DNA of 64,000 bases from Hybos culiciformis (lineage: Eukaryota > Arthropoda > Insecta > Diptera > Hybotidae): the NCBI GenBank assembly GCA_964007475.1, contig OZ023273.1, positions 63,498,108 to 63,562,107 on the forward strand, written 5' to 3'. This document shows, one piece after another, positions 25,601 to 38,461 of this stretch (position 1 is the stretch's first letter; each line of letters begins with the position of its first letter). The notes under the pieces are model-generated. The model was not told the DNA's origin. It ran no database searches and saw only the letters and a program-made list of their open reading frames with translations. The position numbers and the translations under genes are program-made.

Positions 25601-28600
25601 AGAATAGTTACTATTTAGAGAATTAGCACAACGAGTGTAACTATAACATAAGTAAAACATAAATGAATTACTTTTCAAATTATCCAACAACTAATAATAT
25701 TTATGTTTCTAATGTTGTTGAACATATTTTTTTTTCACTTAATATTGATTTGTGTAAAGGTCTCTTTAGAAAATGATTTTATATTTATTTAAAAAAAATC
25801 CATTATATATATTTTCGAACAACATATGCATAAATATATATTTATTGAATATCACATTTTTTTTTTTTATTAAATTATATTACTTTCATACATTTTTTTA
25901 GAGCAAATAATTCAATTACATAAAGTTCTATTTTACCTCACATAATATATCTTTTCCCAATTTTATGTTTTTTTTACCATTTCAATTTTTTATTTTTGTA
26001 TAAAATTTTTTTTTTATTTTAAAGTTGGAAAAAAATATTTTTTATACAATTTAAAGTTATATTGCTTTATATATGGAAACTCACATAGTTTGTTGAAATA
26101 ATAATTTATTGCTTTTTAAAATGCTCATATGTAAGAAAACAAAAAGGATATTTTATGCTTGTGACATAATAATTTGAATATACATACGTTTATGTTTCTT
26201 TATTATTATGGAAAATATTGAGTTAAGTGAATATTTGAAAAGATAAATATTAGATATATATATATAACGATTTTTTCATATATACTTTCAATCAGCAATC
26301 TCGAGAATTGTGATCACTTTGTTTTATTGTTGCAATTCAACAATTAACTATGTAACTGCACGCGTAAGTGAGTAAGAGTGAGTCTTAATGAAGTATTTGA
26401 AAAAAAGTAACAGATTCGATTAATTTTTACATGCACTGTATACGTAATTACATATAAATATAGAATGTAAAAGAAAATTATAAAATTCATTATATTAGTT
26501 ATGCAATTAATATATATATTTAAAACTTTTTTACTTTTCTCAAGCAAAAATTATCTGATAACAAAGTGGTCTATATCTATATCTTGATCATTGTCCTTCC
26601 GGTTTATTTTAGAAATCAATATTTTTAAATATGGATCAATTTACTACATTGTTAATCACATTTGTGATGAAGGTAAAAGTGTAAAATATCTCTGATTTTG
26701 TGTAATACTTTCTTTTCTTTCCAAAAATACTTATTTATACTGAAATACTAATTTTCATTAATTATAGCGTTTAATTTTTTTGAACTTTTAAATTTTATAT
26801 AATTTTTATCAAATACCCTAAAATATTATATATACATGAGAAATATGGCGATATTAAGAGGACTTGGAACAAAAATGTTGGGGACGGAGCAAATCCTATT
26901 AAGAATTTATTTTGTAAACATCTATAACTAAAAAGATATATTTTCTATTTCGTTGCTGCAAATAATATAGATAATTTCCTTTCTATAATGAAATTAATGG
27001 AAATTGTAAAAAATGTCAGAAAATAGAAGAAAGCTATCAAAACCATCAGTGAAAATATATTTCGGAAAAAAATAAAATTGAAAATTGCATGTTATTGAGA
27101 GATGAGTATTATTTTTCGCTTATATTTTTAATAAACCTTTTCAAAATTTTCTTTATCTCTTATGTGTTTTTAAGTACAGTGAAGAGATAAACATTATTTA
27201 TTCCTGTACCCAAAATCCGTTTTTAGTCTTATTTTGAGTTCCAAACATTTTTCAATCAAATTTCAGCCACATTTTAAATCTTTGGACCCAAGCTGTTTTT
27301 TTAATTGCTACATTAGATAGACTCTATACTAATTATCATTGAAATCCATTGAAACTTTTGAAATGTAAGTTTTATTGTATAATAATTTGGACCACTTGTA
27401 AGTACTTTAAAAGTCTTGAAACCTAGAGATTAAAGTTAGCAACATTTCGCATATTTTCGTATTCATAAAGTCGAAATGGACTAATAAACATTTTAGAGGC
27501 GAACGCACATCTATACTGTAAATTTAACTTTAATTTTTTTAATTTCAAAATTATATGCCTAAAAATTTCCCTATCGAGGGTATTCTTACTAATTATTAGC
27601 AAAATGTGGCAGAAAAAGTACCTGAATTAAAAATTCAGATAGAAGTTACATTTTTATTCATTTATAAAACACACTTATGAATAAGTGTGGAAAGTCCTAC
27701 TCCTCACTGTACAATCTGTCATTCAATTTTTAATAATGCATCTAGAAGGGTATTATTATTACAATGAAAAAGAGATTTTATGAATGAAAATTTTATATTA
27801 TGATTGTGGTTTTTTTACCTTTATGTTTTTCTAATGAAATATTTTCTATATAAAGGAAGTTGACACTATGCATTATTTATTGATAGATTTTCTTTCCATA
27901 ATACACATAACTATATAGTGATACCGGTATTGTCGTACATAAATAACTCAAGTGTATAATATACCTTTGTAAAAAGAATTTGTGGTAAATTTAGAAACAT
28001 AAAACGATAAACGTCTTTCATAAGTAAAAAGGTAAAAAAAAAACAAAAAATTAAACCAATAAAGACCAAAAAGTATATGTTAAACAAAATTTAGTTTTGA
28101 TTTATGGTTTTTAAGACTTAATTTAAATTTGAATTTAATGCAGATATTAACTCTTTCAATTTTACATATAATTTTGTCTTTTTTATTATTATGAAGGGTT
28201 AGAATATTGGGGTTTTAAAACTTTCGACAAACGTTCTAATCTTTTTTTCGTAGTTGAAACGCATGCTTTTTCAAATCATAACATATTTATAATTTATATA
28301 TTTAAAGTTTTGTCTCTAAAGATTTCTAATTTTGTTGGTTAAGTCTCTACTAATTTTGGAATACTTTAGGTTATAGCGAAAGTTTGTTTCAATCGCTTTC
28401 GTTCACTCTGATCTTATCAGTGGATTATGTGTGAACAAACTTGAACCAAAAATAATTGTCCACACTATTGTACATATAATACTTATTTGCGCATATTTTG
28501 ATCGGGTCTATAGTTACATTCCACTACCTTACGAACATTAACTGGATTGAAATTAAATTAAATTTTGAATGAATCACCGACCGTTTGTACTATTGTTCGT

Positions 28601-28980
28601 TTAATTTTATGTTCTTATCCATAATCCATATATAAGAACAATTTCATTAATTTTGTTTTAAGAAATCTTATACAACATCATTTATTCAATTTCTAATTTT
28701 TTTTCTTACTTATATAAACAAGTTCCGGACACTTTAATGGATCATCATGAAAAATTAAAAAAAAAAAATCATTATTTAAATATTCAGGATTGTTTATTTT
28801 TGTTGTATACAATATATATATATTGTTTTAAGTTAATGAAACAAATTTCAATGTCCTGTTAAATAGAGATAATGATCCGATAAGAAATTTTTCTATCTTT
28901 AAATTTTTAAAATTTAATTTACGCGTTTTCAATCAATCACTATGACAATAAAATATATATATAGTATACGGGGGGGTGCC
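25601..28980. other. AT-rich intergenic DNA, no gene recognised
   Basis: A/T-rich throughout with scattered simple repeats. Short open frames (for example 26344-26547 on the minus strand) have no domain or conserved feel. I see nothing else. Confidence 0.6.
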
Positions 28981-28992
28981 TTAATCTAAAGA

Positions 28993-29055
28993 GACATAAC
29001 ATAAATTGAGGTTATGTCGCTTTTAAAGCGACATAACATCAATTTATGTTATGTC
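28993..29055. repeat. Near-perfect 63-bp palindrome
   Basis: GACATAACATAAATTGAGGT is followed by TATGTCGCTTTTAAAGCGAC and then the inverse of the first block. The arms differ at one position (GAGG versus GATG). Further copies of the ACATAAATTTATGTTATGTCG core, some inverted, continue to about 29150, so the region can form nested hairpins. Possibly the remnant of a small foldback element. Confidence 0.85.
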
Positions 29056-29310
29056 GTTTTCTGAAAGTGTAATAAAATAAATTTATTAAGTGACTTAACC
29101 TAAATTTATGTTATGTCGTTTTGTGTCATTAATTGAAAACGACATAAGATAAATTTTTTTTTCTATAACTTATCTAATCATTATACAGTTTGTTTTTGAA
29201 TATAATTATTTTTTCCATAACTATTATACAGTTTGTTATTAAATAAAACAATCTTTACAAATATTTCTGGTCCTAGAAAATTCCTGATCATCCTAGAAAA
29301 TTCCTAATCC

Positions 29311-29477
29311 GCGGTGGCGCATAGGTGCGGGTTGCGCGGTGGTGCGGGCGGCGCGGGGGTGCGGGTGGCGCGGTGGTGCGGGTGGCGCGGGGGTGCGGGT
29401 GGCGCGGTGGTGCGGGTGGCGGGATGGTGTGGGGCGCGGGGCCAGGGGCGCGGGTGGTGGGGGGCGCGGGTGCTGGG
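29311..29477. repeat. GC-rich minisatellite
   Basis: About 167 bp made almost only of G and C on the plus strand: degenerate ~18-bp units of the form GGTGCGGGTGGCGCGGT, often paired as a ~36-bp higher unit. Composition is the opposite of the surroundings. A TCCTAGAAAATTCCT repeat (two copies, 29272-29310) lies directly before it. The Pro/His/Arg-rich minus-strand frames through it are repeat translations, not genes. Confidence 0.9.
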
Positions 29478-30837
29478 ATAAATAAAAAATGTATATAAGC
29501 CAACATACATAATTATAATTATTTCACTTTTGAATTATTCTTAAATTTTAAATGTTAAGAAGTGAAAATTGACCCACTTCCACTTCATATTCTGTAACAA
29601 TGCATAATAGCAATTTTTCGGATGACCGGTAACAGTAATAGAGATTGAAAATAGTACTGAAAAACAAATAAAAACTAGATTATATGGGTTATGTTTTTGG
29701 TTGTTTATAGAATAGATATATTTGTGGGGTTTCGATGTTTATAAAAGAAATATTTACTGAGCAATATGGGTTTTAGGCTCAAGTGATGTTCATTAAATTA
29801 CAAATCCATTCCTCTTTTGTGATTCTTTTCTTTGAAATTGGATATGCAAACCTTAGTTTGCTTGCTTAAATATTATTTAACAATATTTATTTGTAAGGAA
29901 TAGGATATGCAATAAAATTCATAATAAACTTCATGATAAACTGAACACTTTTTAAGGTATAAATATGATCAATATTTCTTAAAAAAATTTCCTACCTAAG
30001 TCATTTTAAAACTTTTATGTGAATAGAAAAAATTAACTATATATATTTAACTGTTCGGACGGAGAAAGGAAAGAAATATTTCTTGTTTCTACATATAATA
30101 AATATGTTATAGGTACACATGTAAATATATGCAGTTTTTAAATAAATTTTAGTCCTTAAGATATTAGTTTGTCCTTATTTAAACTTTATTTTTTTTTTTT
30201 TGGGTCAAGAGGAAAAAATAATAAATTTAACATCGAAAAATATATCCGTTGTACATATTAAACATAATGTTCGGTATACAGAAAATATGTTATAAATAAT
30301 TTTCTTTAGATTTTCCAAAGTTTCCTTTTTCGAGATATTTTTTTTTTTTCAATAAAATTTGAAAGAATAATTTTGTTTTTTTGTTCAAAGCATGGTATGG
30401 AATTCAGAGGGAAAATTGGTATTTTTGTTTTTAATATGAAATGTGGAAAAAGAGTTACGCTTGGAAAAGAAATTCAAGTTAATTTAATTTTTTTTAAAAA
30501 TATTTTTCTGTTTCTTTTTTTGCACATTTTGATGTTAAGTTTTTTTTTTTTGGTCAAATTATTCTAAAAAAGTTTTTAAGTATATCATAATTTAACTATT
30601 AATTTGCATTTATTATAAATTTACGGATTATTTAATTTTTTGAGGTTATAAAAAATTTAATTCATTTTAGATTTAAGAATTATGAACAAAATGGTCATTA
30701 GTAGAAACGGAAATTGAACCAAATAGTATAATTTCGATTGAAATCTATTTTCTTCGATCAATAATTTCTTAATTGCATACTTAATAGAAAATAACTACAT
30801 TCTGAGCTTTTGTTCAGCCCACTAAGGCTAAAACGAC
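29478..30837. other. AT-rich DNA, no gene recognised
   Basis: No domain, RNA gene or element end recognised; the frame at 30373-30567 is Phe/Leu-rich from A/T runs. Confidence 0.6.
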
Positions 30838-31250
30838 TAACGGGTGGCAATTAAAAATCTGCACTAGCTGTATCTCACTGACTTATCTTATAATTATTGT
30901 TGAAAATCTTTTTTAAAGATTCTAAGATTCATTTGTTCATAATAATTGACTTCAGACCGGAATAAGTTGCTCGTTACACGGTAATTTTCTGCAAAATAAT
31001 GCACACTGTTCATTTGGGCACGTTTTCGAACTGGAACTATATTTCTTCTATAGTGTATTTTTTTCCAAAAGTTATATTGGCTTCAAAGAAACGCACAAGG
31101 TATTTTTAGCTTTAAAATTAATTTTTTTTCAAACGATGAAACAAATAATTTGTTGTTTGGTACAGTAACAAAATTAAATACTTTGCATGGAATTCTATAC
31201 GTTAGTATTGCATTTGTGCATTAGTGTTAATTTTTATTTGCCACCCGTTA
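30838..31250. mobile_element. MITE candidate with TA flanks
   Basis: The ends are inverted copies: left TAACGGGTGGCAATTAAAAA, right complement TAACGGGTGGCAAATAAAAA. TA at 30838-30839 and 31249-31250 fits a TA target duplication around a 409-bp body, as for Tc1/mariner-type elements. The interior has no transposase. Ends are well conserved; the family is unknown. Confidence 0.7.
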
Positions 31251-31924
31251 TGTATTTATACAACTACAACTACACTATATATATCAGATACTTAACAAAA
31301 ACTGATATTTTGTTTCTGACATAATGAAATTCGTATCTAAAAAAAAGGATAGACAGGAAACTCTCCCCAATCTAAAAGGCTATTAAGAAAGGTGTAAAAA
31401 TTTTTATGAGAAAATACGAAAATACCAATTTAGAAATTTTAAATTGCACTTAAATGCTATTATTATATAAACTATATGTACAAATATATAAGAATATTTT
31501 CTACATTTTCGTAAAGACATAAATGGGTTTAGGCTTCATTAAAAATTTATTGTTTGTTTTGGTGGTTTGTTTTTTAATACTTTCAGCCTCTAATTGTATT
31601 ACTGTATTCCAGAAGAGAAAAAAAATTAAATTTTCCTAATTAAAATTGTTCAATATAAAAATGAAAAATAAAAACAATAAAAAAAGAAAAGTAGAATAAT
31701 CTTCTTGTTTTTTTTTTATCCTTAAAAGCGTTAAAATTTTGCTTCTTTTAATAAAATTTGTATTATATAAAAAAAATTGGTTAAATTTTTTTTTTATTTA
31801 AATTTTTTTTTTTTAAATATCCTTGAATTGTAAAATTTAGACGACATAATAATTTTGTTCTTTAGTTTAAAAAAGAAAATTTATGAAATTAAATCAATTT
31901 TGCGTTTTGGTATTTTATCTGCAA

Positions 31925-32185
31925 ATGTCCGACCCTAGCAAGAAAATGAACATTAGGGGACTATTACGTCGAAGATCTAAATGTGCTGGCTATAACCAAA
32001 CTCAGGGAGGTGATAACATTCTTTAACGTCATGGGGTGGGTTTAGAGGTCTGTGTTAAACACCATACTACGTTTCGAGAATGAGTGGTGTCAAACGGCGC
32101 GCAAGCGGTAATTGGGAACAACTCTAGTTTGAGTAGTTCCGCCACTTTAACCAACAAACCAACTAGCGTTTAGAATCGGTACCTA
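31925..32185. other. Unassigned segment with higher GC
   Basis: About 260 bp with markedly more G and C than either side, containing CACGTCATGGGGTGGG-like and CGGCGCGCAAGCGG stretches. Short frames on both strands look less AT-driven, but none is long and I recognise no domain. It could be a decayed transposon piece or an unrecognised RNA. No terminal repeats seen. Confidence 0.4.
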
Positions 32186-32199
32186 CTAACATTTATGTA

Positions 32200-34869
32200 C
32201 AAATAAATTTAATTGTGCATAACATTCATTCTACTTTTTTTTTATACATAATTCATGTTCAATATTCATAATAAGAATATTAAAAATTTTTTATCTCTAT
32301 TTTTTACATTAAGGATTCTATTGTTATAAGTTTGAATTATTACTGAGCCACGAAACTTTCATCTAACAATTTTTCTTTTACTTGGTTGTTCATTGCGTAT
32401 TAAATGAGATATGAAACTTCCATCTAACAATTTTTTTCTACTTTTTTTTTTTTCAATAAAGTTCATTACTAAATAATGATTTTTGAGAAAGAATTCTGAA
32501 ATTTGATCTAGAACTGGCAACCGATTAGCCAAGAGCTAAGTCGCCCAAGTAATCCATGTTGATATTTAATATTCAACAATTTTTTAAATTGACATAAAAT
32601 TCTTCGGCTTTTTTTTATATACACACGGATTTGAACATTTTTCATAGTTTACCTTTTTTTTTAATTTAAATATAAATTTAATATTTCGAAACGAGAAGAG
32701 AATCATTTAATTGAATTTTTATTATGGAACTCGTTTTTCAAACTAGCTGAAAACATGAAAGTGACATTTTTTTGTTTAAATTAAAGTTATTTAAAAGCAA
32801 AACACATTCAATTTAAATTCAACAACATAAAATAAAATATAATTATTTAAAAAGTAAAAAAGCAAAAAAATTAAAATAAATTAAATTTGATTATTTTTCT
32901 TAAAAGTAAACATTTAAATAATAATTAATTAAATAGATAAAATTGTAACAAAAAAAAAAGTGTTGTGACTTTTATAAGTTTAATTTAGCCTTAAGCTTTT
33001 TATTGACTATGCAGATAAAATGTTAGTTTTGACTTTGAAAGATTATTGTTTTAATTTTGGGACTTTTCTTTTGCTTTTATTTTCATTATTAAATTTTTAT
33101 AATAGAAATTTAAGTTTTTAAATGAAATTTTCTTTTGAAGGTAAATAAATATAAATGAATGAGTTCAAAACAACTACATCGGATTTTAGTAAAGTTGTGG
33201 GAATATCCAGTAATAGATTTGAATTTTGTAAGATTGAAGAGAGTTTTTAAATTCTAGCAACACAGTTTTATAAAGCTATATGCTTTGACGCAAGTTGTTT
33301 TGTCTGCACTTTTGCTTGACCAAAACTCAAAACCCTGTCCCAAATTATCTTCGATATAAAATTAAATTAAGTTTGTGTGGAAATTTTTACCCTATTAGAT
33401 AATTAATTGAGAAATAAGTTTATTTTATTAAAATGAAAATTTTGTGACCAGAAATATGAAACTATGAAAATGAAATGCTCTGTTTCCAAAAAAGTAATAA
33501 AATATCTAATAAAATCGAAATTTCGTATGCAATTAATAAGCACGGAAATTATAAAAATACACATTTTATATTTATCTGCATTTTATATGTAGGTATATAA
33601 GAACTATTTTTAAATCAAATTGGATGATAAAACAAATCATTTTTACAATAAGAAGTGTTTTCAATGACCCTAGCCTTCTTATTTCCATTTATTTATATAT
33701 TTTTTTTCTTCAAAGTTTGCTCTTTTTCTTTCACTCATTTACATTTAATTAGAACCTAGTCCTTATAACATCCTTATTTAATCTGAAGTAGGAAAGTTTT
33801 TTTTTTCATCCAAAAAGTGAAAGGAAAATATTGGAAATAAAAATATTTAACGTCTATGATTTATTAGTTATATTATGTATGGTGAACCACTAACTATATA
33901 TTGATTTCTTAAACACGTATGCATAGTGCATTCTTCGATGGATTTTTCATATTTATTCCATTATGAAAATGACAGTGATTAAGTATTTCTTTCGCGTTGT
34001 ATCAATTTCATCGAGAAAGATTAAACACATATCCCTAAAAATAATAAACTAAATTCCGTTGACCGTCCGTGTCGTCCCATGCAGATATTTCTATTTTGTG
34101 GGACCGAGATGAAAAGTTAAATACTTTTTGTATTATAATAACAATTATTACATATATATTAATTTTCATTTTTAATCTAAATACTTGAATGAAAAGCCTA
34201 ACAATTTGGTTTTAAAAGAACTTATATATGAGTATTTATATAATTACAAATTATATAATCAAACAAAATATTACAAAACTTTTCGCATTTCACTTGTCGT
34301 TAATTTCTGATGACAAGCGAATGTTCCAATTAAGATAAATTAATTTTTAATATGTATACTATATATAATAATGACAGCCTTAAATTTAATCAACATTATT
34401 CGAACCTAAATCCCTTTACTAATGTTACAAGTTTGTTTTCATTGAATTTTTATTACAAAAAAAAAATAGAAAGTAAATTTATATACATGTACTAAAGATG
34501 TTTCTCAACAACACAGAAACAAATAAGAAATAAAGCAAAGAAAAAGATATGAAATTCATTAAAAGTTTCTTTTTATTCATTTTGCCTTTTTCTTTTTTTA
34601 ATAAATCTACAACATTATTATAAAATAAAAAAGGTATATATACATACAGTGTTATTCACAGGTACTTAAAGCGCACTCGAAACTTTTGGCATATAATCAA
34701 AGTTTGTTATTTTCTTTTCATCCTTAAAAATTACTAAAATGGAATTTGATAGAATGGTTTTTTTGGTTTATATTATATTTAATTTAAATTCATTTTATTA
34801 ATCTGATTAAATGTTCATTTTAAAATAAATGTATATTCTTAAGAGTTAATAAAACTGTGATTCGTAATC
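32200..34869. other. AT-rich DNA, no gene recognised
   Basis: A partial duplication at 32347-32440 (GAAACTT(T/C)CATCTAACAATTTTT twice) is the only notable local structure. Otherwise A/T-rich with no gene. Confidence 0.55.
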
Positions 34870-35050
34870 AATGGATTTTTTTTTTTAAAAACAACAAACA
34901 CTTAGTTCAAGAAGTGAACAAATTGAAAAACTGATACAAATTCCAGTCCGAGGTGGGAATCGAACCCACAACCGAACACGGCGTAGGATAAGGGCAATAC
35001 CACCGAACACGGCGTAGGATAAGGGCAATACTACACCATGTCGGTAGACA
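34870..35050 (-). mobile_element. tRNA-headed SINE, copy A
   Basis: Minus strand: a head with GTAGTATTGCCCTTATCCTACG, a pol III B box GGTTCGATTCC (34956-34966), then the body CACCTCGGACTGGAATTTG and TTTTTCAATTTGTTCACTT, ending in an A run near 34875. Head, B-box region and body are shared with the plus-strand copy at 52896-53035, which defines the family. The head of this copy has a perfect-length 31-bp duplication (34972-35033). Confidence 0.78.
34972..35033. repeat. 31-bp tandem duplication inside the SINE head
   Basis: CCGAACACGGCGTAGGATAA plus AGGGCAATACC(A) occurs twice back to back with a single difference (CCA versus CTA at the end). It lengthens the A-box to B-box spacing by 31 bases. 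Confidence 0.92.
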
Positions 35051-35584
35051 TTTTATGGTTCTATTTTTTAAAAAAATTAATTTGAAATGTTGTAATTTTG
35101 AAATTATGAAAAATTAAAGGAAATAAAAAATTCTAAATGTAACATGATATTATTTTTAAATTATATATTTACCATCGACAGAAGTACAAAATAATGAAAA
35201 CGTTCACAAACTATAATCAAATTGTTATTGAAGAAAAAATTTTAAATTATAAAATGTGTTTTTTTAAACAAATTTTCATTCATGAAATAATAATTAGCTA
35301 TTTTAGTTATTATTTATATTAAAACCGCAAATTTGATACCCTAATGATTTTGTATTTATTGCGGGAACTATTAATTTGATAATATTTACATTTTTTGCGA
35401 AGAATTATGATAATAATAAAATTCTTTATAATGATAATAATAAAATTAAATCATAATGGTCAATAAATAAAAAAAAATTAATAAATATATTTATGACTGA
35501 CTGATCTTGGTTTTCTCATTATTATAGAGGTATGTATAACTTTTAATATTTATTCCAGTATTATGAAATTGTACCAGAAATTTA

Positions 35585-36085
35585 GGGTGTAGGCTCTTCA
35601 GCCGGACAATTCTTGGTAATTGATGTCACAATTATTGAGCATTTAGTGCTTAATTTGTGACTATTAGTGCCACAAAAACTAGAATTTGTGTTCGCTTGGT
35701 TTTTGAGAAATTTTGATTTTCGAATTTCGAACATGCACAAATTAAGCACTAAATGGTGGCATTCGACGAAAAAAAATTCGGTTCAAATTTTGGAATTTTT
35801 GCCTAATCTATAAAAAATTGTTTTCAAATAATTTTGAAGAGCACAAATTCTAGTTTTTGTAGCACAAATAGGCACAAATTAAGCACTAAATGATAGCATC
35901 ATTATTTTTTCGAAATTCGAATCCGGCTAGAGAGACTCCTTGACCCATTTCGAAAATCAAAGTTTCTCAAAAACTAAGCGAGCACAAATTCTAGTTTTTA
36001 TGGCACTAATAGTCAAATTAAGCAGTAAATGATCAATAATTGTGACATCAATTACCAAGAATTGTCCTGCTGAAGAGCCCCCACC
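35585..36085. mobile_element. 501-bp MITE with 8-bp target duplication
   Basis: GAAATTTA at 35577-35584 and 36086-36093 flanks inverted arms of about 150 bp: left GGGTGTAGGCTCTTCAGCCG, right complement GGTGGGGGCTCTTCAGCAGG, both continuing GACAATTCTTGGTAATTGAT. Inside each arm short motifs repeat (TTAAGCACTAAATG, CACAAATTCTAGTTTTT). An 8-bp duplication points to hAT- or P-type mobilisation. No coding capacity. Confidence 0.88.
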
Positions 36086-36093
36086 GAAATTTA

Positions 36094-37431
36094 GAAGTGT
36101 GATATTTCGAAAAAAAAAGTACGCAACGTAGCCTCATAAGACTGAAAGTTGAGTTTTATTGTTAATATTTTTATAGTCTGACAAACTTAAAAAAAGTCTT
36201 AAAATATGTTCATATATTATAGTTATTTACTGTGGTGATTATAGAGTATAGGCATCGAAAACTTTAACAAACGTTTTATACATTTTTATACATTTTATTA
36301 TTATATAATATGTACTGTGATTATATATAAGCATCGAAAACTTAAACTTAAATTTTTATAGTTAGATAATAAAATTCATATTTGCAATTTTCTTTATTTT
36401 TTTTTTTTCGTTTTTTCTATCATTTCTTCTCTTCGTCCAATTATTATTTTAACTACTGAAAGTACAGATAATAAGATTATCGTATTATCGCGCATTATTT
36501 ATAAATCTTAAAGACCCCATAAGCTTTAAATATATAATCTAATTATTGTTAAATGTTTCCTATTAATAATGTTTTAAGGAAAATAAATTGAAATTAAGAA
36601 ATTGACATAGATTAGATATTATTGTAAACATATTAAGAAAAACTTATTTTTTAAGTATAAATTAGACAAATAGACCAATTGGGATTATTAATTAATTTTA
36701 TATTTTTCTTAGGTTTTTTTTATTTTTTTTATTTTGAGTAAATGGAAGCTTATTTAATTTATTAGAAAAAGATAAATGAAATAGAGTCTATTTTCTATCA
36801 TTATTATATCTGTTTTGTTAATAATTCATGGATAATGTAATTACCGGATCTATTCTAGAACATTGGAAATTTCTCTTAATTTGAGAAAGAAGTTTAGAAA
36901 GGAAAGATTATGGTTTTCAAATATACCAATTTTTTTTGTTAACAAAAGTTCTAATAATTTCTCTGTGCATAACCAAATAAAGTATAATAATTTATATGAG
37001 AATATGCTTAATCCACATCAAAATAATTTTTTTTTTTGCTTACAACATGAAAGTAAATTTATGATCATTGCCATTATTATACATTTTTTATGTAACCACA
37101 ATAAAAGCAACAAATTAATTTCAATGAATTTCTATTTTCCAACCCATAACACATTATTATCCTCATTATTTTTATTATTGCGATGATCACTGAAAAAAAA
37201 TTTGATTCGAGTTATCCTACAATTTCCTTTTCAAAAAGGTATATGTGTAAATTAATTTCCTTAATCAAAATACGAGACTCATCCTCGGTTGTTATTTTTT
37301 TTAGAAACTCAAATTTATACCTTATGACGTAGTTCGATGAGCTTAAAATTTGCATCAAAGCTTCATTATCCTTACATTACATTTTCTCTTAATAATTTTT
37401 TGTTAATTTTTAACAATATTTTTTGACAACA
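36094..37431. other. AT-rich DNA with a small duplication
   Basis: GTGATTATA..GTATAGGCATCGAAAACTT-type sequence occurs twice (about 36235 and 36318). The frame at 36863-37186 has AT-driven codons and no domain. No gene called. Confidence 0.55.
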
Positions 37432-37439
37432 CTTAGTAG

Positions 37440-38453
37440 CAGTGGTGTTATCTAAATGTTTTGTTAACCGGTACGGACATTTTTTTATAATTTTATAAAT
37501 TTTTTTAATGTTATAAAAACCTTTATTTTTTATATCTAGTCAAAAATAATCTATTGGCCCTGTAACCTGGGGGTACCTATAAGTTGGGGGGTACCACCAG
37601 GCAGAGATTCAATAAGGTTATTAAGAGCAGCTCAAAACTGAGCTTCCATAATTTTTTTATATCAGGTCCAGGCTGAGTTTCATTTCTGGCTCCTGTTTTA
37701 CAAAATTTTGATGCAGCAACCCCAAAAATGAATCCAAAATTTTGTTGTGTCTTCGTATTTGTATAAATTGCGAAACATCAAATTTTATAAAATTTAAATT
37801 CATAATAAAATCTTTATGGGAATTATATAACTTTACCTCTATTATTTAATATTTCTTAAAAAAAAGTAGTGACAAAAACTTACTTGAGTTTATTTACTGT
37901 GAGTACGAATAGATTTTCGAATCAGCAAAAATGCAACAAGAAACACGTCTTGCAATACAGTTTTATTTTATTTAATATTTCGCACACTATATCAAAATAA
38001 AAATCAGTAGGTACTACGATTCAGTTTAAATTTTAACTTTAAAAAAATAGTCATTTGCAATAAAAGTATACAAATCAGTACAGTTAATGTAAATGCTGAA
38101 TTCTAATGAGACTTCGTGAATAAGAAAAATGGCATGCCTAGACAATAAGCGTTAGTGTATTTTGGAAAATAAAATTAAAAATAAAAAACTTGAGCCTATT
38201 TCAATATTTGTTTCAAAAAATATACAATTTCCTATTGAGAAAATATTTTAATTTCGAAGTTATTTTCACTTTTTCAGAGATAACAAACCATTTTTTTTGT
38301 ATTGTCAAAAATCTTATATAAAGTGAAAGCTCGCATGAAACTCGGGTAATTTTTAATCAATGAAACTTGCTTCAGCTACCGGTACGGAGTTCTTACTCTT
38401 TTTTAACAACCGGTACGGGCGTACCGGACCGTACCGGCTAGATAACACCACTG
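37440..38453. mobile_element. Non-autonomous hAT element, about 1.0 kb
   Basis: Termini CAGTGGTGTTATCTA (left) and the inverse TAGATAACACCACTG (right) bound 1014 bp. Direct flanks CTTAGTAG (37432-37439) and CTTACTAG (38454-38461) match at 7 of 8 bases, a slightly mutated 8-bp hAT target duplication. Subterminal CCGGTACGG motifs recur in both orientations (AACCGGTACGGAC; GGGCGTACCGGACCGTACCGG), typical transposase-binding repeats. No transposase remains. Confidence 0.88.
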
Positions 38454-38461
38454 CTTACTAG